Source: Pantoea sp. IMH (GTDB taxonomy: Bacteria > Pseudomonadota > Gammaproteobacteria > Enterobacterales > Enterobacteriaceae). Taken from it: DNA of 64,000 bases. How positions within the stretch are numbered: the stretch's first letter is position 1; each line of letters starts with the position of its first letter. Under the pieces are notes generated by a model. The model was not told the origin of the DNA and made no database searches. It saw nothing but the letters and a program-made list of their open reading frames with translations. Positions 15,169 through 22,176 of this stretch are shown piece by piece. The stretch covers positions 620,001-684,000 of the forward strand of contig NZ_JFGT01000005.1 of the NCBI RefSeq assembly GCF_000599885.1, in the 5' to 3' direction. The position numbers and the translations under genes were made by a program.

Positions 15169-16293
15169 ATGGCAGCTGATTACGCAAACAGAATAGAACG
15201 TTTAAAACTCAGAAGGAAGGGTATAAACGAAATATTTGCTATGGATAGTGCTGATGAAAGCAGGCATATTTTGCTGAAAAAATCCCATCAACAGGAAAGC
15301 TGGGAAAGCAGGGCGTCAGGGAAGTCAGCTACAAAATATGCTTTAGGGGCCATGCAGGAGGTTGATCCTGTCTATACTCGAGTCAGTAATGAAACAGGCG
15401 ATAGAATAAAAAATCAGCTGTCTAAACGATTGGAAGGTAAAGGGATTATAGCATCTTTTCGTTTGCAAGGTTCCGTTCCCTTAAATATCCATATAAAGGG
15501 TGTTAGTGACGTAGATCTTCTTGCAATTGATGAAGAGATTTTTATGGCTGACACTAATGGGATTAAAAACAGTAGCTATATTCCATCCAGTAAAAACAGC
15601 CTTCATGTAATCCAGTCTTTACGTAATGAAATTGAGGATTCTCTCGCCTCTGCATTCCCTGCAGCAACTATTCATACCGACAACGCTAAATCAGTAAAAA
15701 TAACAGGCGGTTCTTTAGCTAGAGACGTGGATGTGGTTCCGGCAATTTGGTGGAATAATATTAACTATCAGTCGTCAGATAGAGAAGTAGATAGAGGGGT
15801 AACGATTTTAAATAAGAGAACTCCTGAGCTTATCTACAATACTCCATTTCTTCATATTGAATTAATTACCAAGCGTTGTGATTTTACATTTGGCGGATTG
15901 AGAAAATCGATAAGAATGCTTAAGAATATAAAAGCAGATGCAGAGGCGGAAAGTATTGAAATAGGCCTTAGCAGCTTTGATATTGCATCTATTATGTATC
16001 ATGCCAACCTCAACAATCTGCAACAAGGCCTCTATTATGAACTTGCAATATTAGTTGAAACACAGCGCTGGCTGAACTGGTTATGGCATAATTATGAAGC
16101 TGCTCAAGAACTTGACGTTCCCGACAAAACAAGAAAAATATTTGATAATGCAGAAAAGAAAGATGAATTAGCCAAGTTATCCTTGCAGGTAGATAGGTTG
16201 TTGTTGGCTGTAGCAAATGAATTTAACAGAATATTTAACAATGATATTGTTGATGATAACCTTCGAAACTATGTTAGTAAATCAAGTGCTTAG
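15169..16293 (+). CDS. cdnE: CBASS cGAS/DncV-like nucleotidyltransferase (CD-NTase)
   Basis: Predicted CD-NTase that makes a cyclic nucleotide signal on phage infection to trigger the membrane effector encoded just upstream. The 374-aa product has the polymerase-beta nucleotidyltransferase core: GS at residues 101-102 (LQGSVPLNI), the metal-binding DVD at 114-116 (VSDVDLLAI), and a third acidic strand ARDVDVVPAIWW at about 185-195. A helical C-terminal half follows. The ATG sits one base after the effector stop with AAGGAAG upstream. The clade is not determined, so the symbol is provisional. No ancillary Cap2/Cap3 genes are present: a minimal type I CBASS. Confidence 0.8.
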   Translation: MAADYANRIERLKLRRKGINEIFAMDSADESRHILLKKSHQQESWESRASGKSATKYALGAMQEVDPVYTRVSNETGDRIKNQLSKRLEGKGIIASFRLQGSVPLNIHIKGVSDVDLLAIDEEIFMADTNGIKNSSYIPSSKNSLHVIQSLRNEIEDSLASAFPAATIHTDNAKSVKITGGSLARDVDVVPAIWWNNINYQSSDREVDRGVTILNKRTPELIYNTPFLHIELITKRCDFTFGGLRKSIRMLKNIKADAEAESIEIGLSSFDIASIMYHANLNNLQQGLYYELAILVETQRWLNWLWHNYEAAQELDVPDKTRKIFDNAEKKDELAKLSLQVDRLLLAVANEFNRIFNNDIVDDNLRNYVSKSSA

Positions 16294-16340
16294 CTTTTTT
16301 TTTCTGTGTAGCAGTTTATCAGATGAATGCAGGAAAAAGG

Positions 16341-16374
16341 GCGAACGAAACTGCCTCAAGTCGGCAGTTTCACT
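16341..16374. terminator. Terminator after the CBASS operon
   Basis: AAACTGCC, loop TCAAGTC, GGCAGTTT: an 8-bp perfect stem between the CBASS operon and the next gene. Confidence 0.65.
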
Positions 16375-16398
16375 GATATAGATAACGGAGATTCACAT

Positions 16399-16986
16399 AT
16401 GTCATACCAAGAAGATTTTCTGACAGCTATTCAACGTACGTCGCGTTTTAACCTTCAGCCTATACCGGCATTCAGCGAAACATCCGGCCAGATAATGAAC
16501 GCTGCGCGGGTTAATGATCTAAACAAGGTGCTGGCACCGGTTTTTTCCGGCATCCAGAGCTACGAACAGATTGTAGGTGAATGCATGCCTATACATCTCA
16601 AAGCCCGTTCTGTACTTGAGAAGTGGCTAGGTTGCCCGGTCTATTACACTCTCGGCTGGATTGACGACGGTTCATCCGAAGGGTTGTTCCGGTTTGACGA
16701 TGAAAAAATCGCTATGAAGCTGGCAGCAGGTCATCAGGATGAAACGCTCGATATACATGCCTGGTTGACGCTACCTACAATGGAGATTATAGACCTGACA
16801 CTTACTACCACGCTCTGCATACTACAAGGAATAAAGGAGGGGGAAGGCGGAGTGATCGTTAAGAAAGCTGACGAAGTAACTGGGCTTTCTTACAAACCGA
16901 TGCTGATTGGCGAAACCTATCTGCATAAAATTGGGGTAATTAAGAATATGGCCTGGCTTGACATGGGAGTCAGTTCGGGAAAATAG
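16399..16986 (+). CDS. Hypothetical protein ending inside array site 7
   Basis: A 195-aa soluble protein of unknown family. Features are an aromatic-rich middle (LGCPVYYTLGWIDDGSSEGLF) and a C-terminal alpha/beta part (YLHKIGVIKNMAWLDMGVSSGK). ATG 16399 follows CGGAGA; the frame extends upstream but only there is a ribosome site present. Its TAG stop (16984-16986) lies within the 28-bp site 7 (16973-17000), as stop codons do in integron cassettes whose recombination site abuts the gene. Confidence 0.65.
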   Translation: MSYQEDFLTAIQRTSRFNLQPIPAFSETSGQIMNAARVNDLNKVLAPVFSGIQSYEQIVGECMPIHLKARSVLEKWLGCPVYYTLGWIDDGSSEGLFRFDDEKIAMKLAAGHQDETLDIHAWLTLPTMEIIDLTLTTTLCILQGIKEGEGGVIVKKADEVTGLSYKPMLIGETYLHKIGVIKNMAWLDMGVSSGK

Positions 16987-17000
16987 GCGTTTTACCGAAT
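16973..17000 (+). repeat. Array 1 site 7
   Basis: Left arm GTTCGGGAAAA, centre TAGGCG, right arm TTTTACCGAAT. Confidence 0.85.
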
Positions 17001-17174
17001 GGCGGAAAAAAGAGAGAAAAGGCCGCATTCTGTCGGCAAAAAAATTAGGGGAATAAATGGAATGCGCTTAGGATCTGACTTGTGCCGGAAACGGTATGTT
17101 CAGGACGAAAAAAAACCCGGCTTGGAAGGCCAGGTTTATTTTCTGTTCCGGGTGCGGTTGGAGGCCGCGCGCTG

Positions 17175-17393
17175 GAACAGGGTACTGCATGTATCGACTC
17201 GTAGGGCAATTTTAGCACTATTGACGGCCCCGTCAATATAGCATCAGCCCATCGTTGACCTTATAATGACAACGCGAGTTGCGCTTATGCAGTGCCATCG
17301 GGTGAAGCCTACAGGATTCTCCCGGCCGGAAACGGGTGGAGCCGTCCGGTCTGCCCCCACTCATAGGGTGCTGCATGTATCGACTCGTAATTG
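17175..17393 (+). repeat. Pair of 24-bp direct repeats upstream of a small ORF
   Basis: CTGCATGTATCGACTCGTA occurs at about 17184-17202 and again at about 17370-17388, each preceded by AGGGT plus one differing base. No large gene lies in 17001-17464. Tandem copies of this kind upstream of a tiny hydrophobic ORF are typical of type I toxin loci, where antisense RNAs pair with the leader. Confidence 0.6.
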
Positions 17394-17464
17394 ATACGCG
17401 CCGCGAGGGGAAGCTCAAGGGCATAAGCGGCGTGTGGCGCTCTCCTGAAAGGGAGAAGCTTAAA

Positions 17465-17560
17465 GTGATAACGCTGGGATCTATCCTGCTGATATTGCAG
17501 ATACTGCACGTCAGCTTACGCATTATCGTTGTTATCAAGCAACTGACCGGACGCCCGTAA
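17465..17560 (+). CDS. 31-aa hydrophobic peptide, candidate type I toxin
   Basis: GTG 17465 is preceded by GGGAG at ideal spacing and opens a 31-codon frame: a hydrophobic segment (LGSILLILQILHVSLRIIVVI) with a basic tail (KQLTGRP), stopped at TAA 17558-17560. A strong terminator follows within 20 bp. Length, single membrane span and basic tail match Ldr/TisB/DinQ/ZorO-type toxins, and the duplicated 24-bp element upstream fits antisense control. No family is recognised by sequence, so this is inference. Confidence 0.5.
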   Translation: MITLGSILLILQILHVSLRIIVVIKQLTGRP

Positions 17561-17578
17561 GGGCTGAAGGAACTTGAA

Positions 17579-17612
17579 CAAAGGCGGGGGTTTTCCACCC
17601 CGCCTTTTTTCG
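17579..17612 (+). terminator. Strong rho-independent terminator
   Basis: AAGGCGGGG, loop of about 7, CCCCGCCTT then T5: closes the candidate toxin transcript just before site 8. Confidence 0.9.
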
Positions 17613-17624
17613 TTTCTGCGCGGC

Positions 17625-17652
17625 GTTCGGCAGAATTAGGGTTTTACCGAAT
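17625..17652 (+). repeat. Array 1 site 8 (last)
   Basis: Left arm GTTCGGCAGAA, centre TTAGGG, right arm TTTTACCGAAT. No further copy is seen to the right. Confidence 0.85.
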
Positions 17653-17673
17653 CCGCGCGAACGGGGAACATCA

Positions 17674-17697
17674 GTCCGCTTTGTGCCAGGAGCGGAC
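17674..17697. repeat. GTCCGCT/AGCGGAC palindrome, right border of array 1 module
   Basis: GTCCGCT (17674-17680) and AGCGGAC (17691-17697) flank TTGTGCCAGG. Read in reverse complement it differs from the element at 8772-8795 at one base, so the pair bracket the resolvase plus array 1 as inverted repeats. Confidence 0.8.
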
Positions 17698-17778
17698 ATT
17701 GGTAGCTGGTAAACGCTGTAGTGATACTTCGCCGGGAAGAGTAGACCGGACCTGTCCGGTTTAGATATCGAATAATAT

Positions 17779-18684
17779 TTATATGATTTCGTTTTTTGCA
17801 AAACTGCTGTTTAGGCTTTTCAGCACTTCATTGATTCCTCTGCTTACAATCCGGTCCTCCCGCATAACTGCCCCGAGAGTCCGGTGAAGAGAGGGCGTCA
17901 CAGAGTAAAGATCGAGCCCCGATCTTTCCTCGATGCATGCAACGGACATTCGGGGAACAATGCTGTAGCCAAGACCTGCACGGACCATTCTTTTAATAGC
18001 CTCGATACTGCCAAGCTCCATGACCGGGCAGGCAATATGTCCCGTCTCCCGGAACCACTGGTCAATCAGGGCGCGTGTCCCGCTTCCCGGTTCAAAGATA
18101 ATCAGCGGCAGCGGCAGCAAGGCGCCCGGAGTCCATATTTTCGCGCTCTGCTCTGATGCATCCTTTTCCATGATGACAACAAACTCATCCGTACCCTGCG
18201 GGATGATGTTCAGGTTTTTACCTGCGGCTGGCAGAGTCACCAGGCCAATATCTATACGATTTTCCTCCACGCCCCGCACAATATCGGAAGTGTTACCTGT
18301 GCGTACGTCCACCTTCAGCAGGGGATGGGCCTGCCGCAGTTGCTGCAGTAAGGGGGGCAGTAGATGAATACAGGCCGTTGCGCCTGTGCCGACAGTAACA
18401 GTGCCGGTTATCTCGTCGGAATGCAGGCACACCGATTCAACTGCTGTACTTACCACTGCATCAATTTTCATGCTGTGCTCAACGAGAGTCAGCCCGGCAG
18501 GCGTGGGCCTTACTCCCCGGCTGGTTCGCTCAATAAGCCGGACCTGAAGCGCCTGCTCCAGTTGTCTTATCTGCAGGCTCACTGCCGGCTGCGACAGGCT
18601 AAGTGCTTCAGCCGCGCCGGAGAAACTGCCCCGGCTGACGACCAGTCTGAAAGTAGCCAGGTAATCGAGGTTCAGGTTTGCCAT
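17779..18684 (-). CDS. LysR-family transcriptional regulator
   Basis: A 301-aa LysR-type regulator: winged helix-turn-helix at residues about 4-62 (FRLVVSRGSFSGAAEALSL, QPAVSLQIRQLEQALQVRL) and a two-lobed effector domain (VTVGTGATACIHLLPPLL..., DIGLVTLPA). It is divergent from the acetyltransferase-MFS pair at 18783, separated by 98 bp, the usual layout for a LysR gene and its target. It therefore probably controls that pair. The inducer is unknown; an organic arsenical is a reasonable guess from the neighbours only. Confidence 0.88.
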   Translation of the reverse strand: MANLNLDYLATFRLVVSRGSFSGAAEALSLSQPAVSLQIRQLEQALQVRLIERTSRGVRPTPAGLTLVEHSMKIDAVVSTAVESVCLHSDEITGTVTVGTGATACIHLLPPLLQQLRQAHPLLKVDVRTGNTSDIVRGVEENRIDIGLVTLPAAGKNLNIIPQGTDEFVVIMEKDASEQSAKIWTPGALLPLPLIIFEPGSGTRALIDQWFRETGHIACPVMELGSIEAIKRMVRAGLGYSIVPRMSVACIEERSGLDLYSVTPSLHRTLGAVMREDRIVSRGINEVLKSLNSSFAKNEII

Positions 18685-18782
18685 ACCAAAATTTTCCTTA
18701 TGCCGCTGATAAGTCCTGCTGCCTGTCTGAAATTATTCATTCGGGTTAGTCTCTGCTTCTGACCGTAGAAGGAGCCGTACCG

Positions 18783-19310
18783 ATGGAAATAACCGAAGCA
18801 GATGAACGACATATTCCTGCCATCCAGCAGATTTATGCTTATCACGTATTGCATGGCACCGCCACTTTTGAAACCGAACCGCCGGATTTGGCTGAAATGA
18901 CAGCCCGTCTGAAAAAGGTGCGTGCAGCAGGACTGCCCTGGTTTGTGGCGGTTGAGGACGGCAATGTGCGCGGATACTGCTACCTGTCACTCTACCGGGA
19001 ACGGTGCGTCTACAGATTCACCCTGGAGGACTCTGTATATATTGCCCCCAACTTTCAGGGGCAGGGGATCGGAAAAAAGCTGTTATCGAGTGCGGTCGCA
19101 TGGGCAGAGGCCCGTAGCTTTCGCCAGCTCGTGGCCGTAGTCGGAAACAGCGAAAATACCGCCTCTCTTGCCCTGCATCGCGCGGCGGGCTTCAGCATTA
19201 CAGGAACGCTCAAATCTGTGGGCTTCAAGCACGGACGCTGGCTTGATACGGTCATCCTGCAGCGTACGCTCGGGCAGGGCGACGCCACATTTCCGGAGAG
19301 CACAGGTTGA
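18783..19310 (+). CDS. GNAT N-acetyltransferase, PAT/ArsN-like
   Basis: A 175-aa GNAT of the phosphinothricin acetyltransferase group, which acetylates the amino group of toxic amino-acid analogues (phosphinothricin, methionine sulfoximine, or the arsenical arsinothricin for ArsN1). Family marks are IQQIYAYHVLHGTATFETEPP near the N-terminus (here given in part), SVYIAPNFQGQGIGKKLL (acetyl-CoA loop, residues about 85-102) and NTASLALHRAAGFSITGTL. Its place beside arsR-arsH makes an ArsN role attractive, but substrate cannot be read from sequence. The stop overlaps the start of the MFS gene. Confidence 0.82.
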   Translation: MEITEADERHIPAIQQIYAYHVLHGTATFETEPPDLAEMTARLKKVRAAGLPWFVAVEDGNVRGYCYLSLYRERCVYRFTLEDSVYIAPNFQGQGIGKKLLSSAVAWAEARSFRQLVAVVGNSENTASLALHRAAGFSITGTLKSVGFKHGRWLDTVILQRTLGQGDATFPESTG

Positions 19311-20533
19311 CTGACGGGCATCTGACAGGCCGCACCATTTTCTGCATTGGCATGACGCAGCTAATCAACTGGGGTATCACATTCTATATGCCGGGAGTCT
19401 TCGGGACCGCCATCATGGCGGAGACAGGCTGGTCGCCGGCTGTGACATTCTCCGGGCTGACTACTGCCATGCTTGTTATGGGGCTTGTTTCGCCGCTTAC
19501 CGGCCCCCTTATGTCCCGTACCGGCGTACATACGATGATGATGGCGGGAACCTTCGCCATAGTCCTCGGTTGTTTTCTGATGGCTTTTACCCATTCAACA
19601 GCATCGTGGGTTGCCGTCTGGCTCCTGATGGGAGCCGGCATGCGACTTGCTCTGTATGATGCCGCGTTTGCTCTGCTAGTAGAAACCGCAGGCGCAGGGG
19701 CCCGCCGGGCAGTCTCCCTGGTCACCCTGCTGGGTGGCCTCGCTTCAGCCGCGTTCTGGCCAGCTGGCGCAGCGCTACTGCACATTACCGACTGGCGGCA
19801 TGCGATTATCGTTTACGGCTGTGCGGGCATTGTCAGCCTGCTTTTTCTGTCCACCGTTCCGGCAGGGCATCGGAGTCAACCTCCCGTTGCCGGGCAGCCC
19901 GCTCTTCCGGCGATCGGAACAGCAGAAGACCGAAAAGCATTCATCAGCGGCCTGTGGTACGCCACGCTAATAGCGCTGATAAGCTTTGTTTCCACCGGCA
20001 TGTCCACTCATTTTCCTCAGATACTGGCCGCTTATGGTATGCCCGCTGTGGCGGGTATGTTGTGGGGAGTGGGACAGGTGAGCGCCAGACTGCTGGACGT
20101 GGCTTCTGGCGCACGTACCTCTGCGATCCGTCTGAGCCTGGTTACCGGCATTCTGCTGCCATTTTGCTTTCTGGCCGGCCTTGCAGGTAATGTTACCCCT
20201 GTGGCTACAGCCATCTTTATTCTGAGTTACGGAGCTGTGAACGGACTGAGTACGGTAGTTAAGGCCGTACTACCTCTTGTGCTGTTTGATCCGCAGCAGT
20301 ATACCCGTAAAACAGGCGTACTGCTGTCACCAGCTTTTTTACTCGCGGCGCTCGCTCCGTCAGCTTACGCCATACTGCTGGAGCGATACGGCATACCCGG
20401 CACGCTGCTTTTATCTTCCATCCTTACCCTGTTCATCACGGCGATTTCCATAGTGATCTGGCGTCGCCATCCTTCCTCTGCTGGACAGAACCGGGATAAG
20501 AACGTGCCATCCATTCCGGGGAAAAATATTTGA
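19307..20533 (+). CDS. MFS transporter of the arsenic block
   Basis: A 408-aa inner-membrane protein with about 12 membrane helices of the major facilitator superfamily. Start is TTG 19307, overlapping the acetyltransferase stop (translational coupling); an internal ATG (GMTQLINW) is an alternative that would cost about 15 residues. It lies between an ArsN-like acetyltransferase and arsR-arsH, a context seen for organoarsenical or arsenical efflux MFS proteins. It is clearly not ArsB or Acr3. The substrate is inferred from context only. Confidence 0.8.
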   Translation: MTDGHLTGRTIFCIGMTQLINWGITFYMPGVFGTAIMAETGWSPAVTFSGLTTAMLVMGLVSPLTGPLMSRTGVHTMMMAGTFAIVLGCFLMAFTHSTASWVAVWLLMGAGMRLALYDAAFALLVETAGAGARRAVSLVTLLGGLASAAFWPAGAALLHITDWRHAIIVYGCAGIVSLLFLSTVPAGHRSQPPVAGQPALPAIGTAEDRKAFISGLWYATLIALISFVSTGMSTHFPQILAAYGMPAVAGMLWGVGQVSARLLDVASGARTSAIRLSLVTGILLPFCFLAGLAGNVTPVATAIFILSYGAVNGLSTVVKAVLPLVLFDPQQYTRKTGVLLSPAFLLAALAPSAYAILLERYGIPGTLLLSSILTLFITAISIVIWRRHPSSAGQNRDKNVPSIPGKNI

Positions 20534-20563
20534 CGCTGTCTACATTTCCATTATTCTGGAAAT
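20530..20563 (+). promoter_or_regulatory. Promoter and operator of the arsR-arsH operon
   Basis: A -35-like TTGACG (20530-20535) and a -10-like TATTCT at 16-bp spacing overlap the dyad ATTTCCA (20544-20550) / TGGAAAT (20557-20563). A repressor bound here would block the promoter; ArsR encoded 19 bp downstream is the likely ligand. Confidence 0.6.
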
Positions 20564-20581
20564 ATAGTTTAAGGAGGCCGC

Positions 20582-20914
20582 ATGGATTTAAATACAGCAG
20601 CAAATGCGCTTCGGGAGCTGGGGCATCCGACCCGTCTCAGCGTGTACCGGGAGCTGGTGAGAGCGGGTCATGACGGCCTGCCGGTCGGCGTTCTGCAGAA
20701 GCGCCTCGGTATTCCGCCCTCCACGCTCAGTCATCATATTTCCGCGCTGATGTCCGCCGGGCTGGTCAGCCAGGAGCGGCAGAGCCGTACCCTGTTCTGC
20801 AAACCCTGCTATGTGCAGCTTGAACAGCTGATGGCCTTTCTGACAGAAGAATGCTGTGCAGGTGGCAGCTGCAGTCTGTCAACCGTGACGACTCATGAAG
20901 AGACCTCATTGTGA
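20582..20914 (+). CDS. arsR: ArsR-family As(III)-responsive repressor
   Basis: A 110-aa winged-helix repressor ([35 protein letters not shown]). The C-terminal CCAGGSC places Cys91, Cys92 and Cys97 as a three-thiol arsenite site, like the C-terminal site of Acidithiobacillus ferrooxidans ArsR and unlike the CVC site of the second arsR at 23549. A strong GGAGG ribosome site precedes ATG 20582. It overlaps arsH by 4 bp, so both are co-transcribed and autoregulated through the dyad upstream. Confidence 0.9.
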   Translation: MDLNTAANALRELGHPTRLSVYRELVRAGHDGLPVGVLQKRLGIPPSTLSHHISALMSAGLVSQERQSRTLFCKPCYVQLEQLMAFLTEECCAGGSCSLSTVTTHEETSL

Positions 20915-21633
20915 ACAACATGAACGATACCCTGAAAAATATTGATACTTCACTCCTGGACGTGCCGCTGACTGAAGATAAGCTGAGGGCTGCAGAAGTA
21001 GCGCACCCGCCCCGCATCCTGATGCTGTACGGCTCGCTGCGGGAACGCTCATACAGCCGTCTCACAACGGAAGAGGCGGCCCGGCTGCTGACGGCAATGG
21101 GTGCCGAAGTGAAAATTTTTAACCCGTCCGGCCTGCCCCTGCCCGATGACGCCCCGGAGACGCATCCGAAAGTTGCAGAGCTGCGCGAGCTGGTTCTCTG
21201 GTCCGAAGGCATGGTCTGGTGCTCGCCGGAACGGCACGGCGCCATGACCGGCATCATGAAGGCGCAGATAGACTGGATACCCCTGACGTCGGGGGCGGTG
21301 CGGCCTTCTCAGGGCAAAACTCTCGCCGTTATGCAGGTCAGTGGCGGCTCGCAGTCGTTTAATGCCGTCAACCAGATGCGCATCCTCGGCCGCTGGATGC
21401 GTATGATCACTGTCCCGAATCAGTCATCCGTGGCAAAAGCGTGGGCCGAATTTGATGAAGATGGCCGCATGAAGCCTTCGCCATACTACGACCGCATCGT
21501 GGACGTAATGGAGGAGCTGATGAAGTTCACTCTGCTGACGCGCGGGCGCAGTGACTACCTGACCGATCGCTACAGCGAAAGGAAAGAGAGTGCCGCGCAG
21601 CTGTCTGAGCGGGTTAATCAGCGCAGTATATGA
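20911..21633 (+). CDS. arsH: ArsH, NADPH-dependent FMN reductase / organoarsenical oxidase
   Basis: A 240-aa flavodoxin-fold enzyme that oxidises trivalent organoarsenicals to less toxic pentavalent forms. The FMN phosphate loop [12 protein letters not shown] is at about residues 34-45, with [20 protein letters not shown] and [14 protein letters not shown] as further ArsH signatures. It starts at GTG 20911, overlapping the arsR stop; ATG 20920 is a possible alternative. It ends facing arsC with a shared terminator between them. Confidence 0.93.
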   Translation: MNNMNDTLKNIDTSLLDVPLTEDKLRAAEVAHPPRILMLYGSLRERSYSRLTTEEAARLLTAMGAEVKIFNPSGLPLPDDAPETHPKVAELRELVLWSEGMVWCSPERHGAMTGIMKAQIDWIPLTSGAVRPSQGKTLAVMQVSGGSQSFNAVNQMRILGRWMRMITVPNQSSVAKAWAEFDEDGRMKPSPYYDRIVDVMEELMKFTLLTRGRSDYLTDRYSERKESAAQLSERVNQRSI

Positions 21634-21668
21634 AAAAAGCCGGCATCTGCCGGCTTCTGTTTTTGCGT
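21632..21668. terminator. Bidirectional terminator between arsH and arsC
   Basis: AAGCCGGCA, loop TC, TGCCGGCTT with A-run before and T-run after. Confidence 0.85.
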
Positions 21669-21698
21669 CTCCCTTCCTGCTGGCAGCACATTGAAAAA

Positions 21699-22127
21699 TC
21701 AGTGGCTGATCCGGTTTCCGTGTTCATCAATGACTTTTTCGCCGTCCTCTTTCGTAAATGCTTCCTTCTGCGGGTCAGGCAGAATGTCCAGAACCGCTTC
21801 AGACGGACGACAGAGCCTTGTGCCGAGTGGCGTCACAACCACCGGGCGGTTGATGAGGATGGGGTGAGCCAGCATCGCATTCAGCAGTTCATCATCGCTG
21901 AACCGGTCTTCTGCCAGCCCCAGATGCTCATACGGCTCTGTATTTTTGCGCAGCAGGGCGCGTGCGCTGATACCCATATCTGCTATCAGCTTTTTCAGCT
22001 CGTCGCGGGTTGGTGGCGTCTCCAGATACAAAATCACTGTTGGCTCCACGCCACTGTTGCGGATAAGTGCCAGGGTGTTACGCGACGTCCCGCAGGCCGG
22101 GTTGTGGTAAATAGTGATATCAGTCAT
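21699..22127 (-). CDS. arsC: Arsenate reductase, glutaredoxin-dependent
   Basis: A 142-aa ArsC that reduces As(V) to As(III) with glutathione/glutaredoxin. The catalytic Cys12 lies in YHNPACGTSRNTL, and the basic residues of the arsenate site are in ...LINRPVVVTPLGTRLCRP. Length equals E. coli ArsC (141 aa). It follows arsB by 49 bp in the same direction. Confidence 0.96.
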   Translation of the reverse strand: MTDITIYHNPACGTSRNTLALIRNSGVEPTVILYLETPPTRDELKKLIADMGISARALLRKNTEPYEHLGLAEDRFSDDELLNAMLAHPILINRPVVVTPLGTRLCRPSEAVLDILPDPQKEAFTKEDGEKVIDEHGNRISH

Positions 22128-22176
22128 AAACGGTACTCCGTTACGGAGCTGCGCAGACGCAGCCCCGGGGTTAAGG

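Larger units (their letters stand above)
9721..17652 (+). repeat. ARRAY 1: cassette array with eight direct 11-6-11 dyad repeats
   Basis: Eight sites in the same orientation end in the invariant TTTTACCGAAT (9748, 9914, 11330, 13207, 13956, 14346, 16990 and 17642 as starts). In seven of them an imperfect left arm of the form NTTCGGTNNNA stands exactly 6 bp before it, giving a 28-bp site. Intervals between sites are about 170, 1420, 1880, 750, 390, 2640 and 650 bp. They hold one to three genes each with their own terminators, and one gene stops inside a site. No integrase gene is in the array. Confidence 0.85.

Noticed and set aside
17336-17560. 74-codon version of the candidate toxin ORF
   Set aside because: Its ATG lacks a ribosome site; the GTG at 17465 has an ideal one and starts at the hydrophobic part.
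9721-17652. Classical integron cassette array
   Set aside because: Repeats lack attC hallmarks (GTTRRRY/RYYYAAC, paired R and L boxes) and no IntI gene is present; the only tyrosine recombinase is a P4-type integrase.
9721-17652. CRISPR array
   Set aside because: Repeat spacing is irregular (about 170 to 2640 bp) and spacers contain genes.
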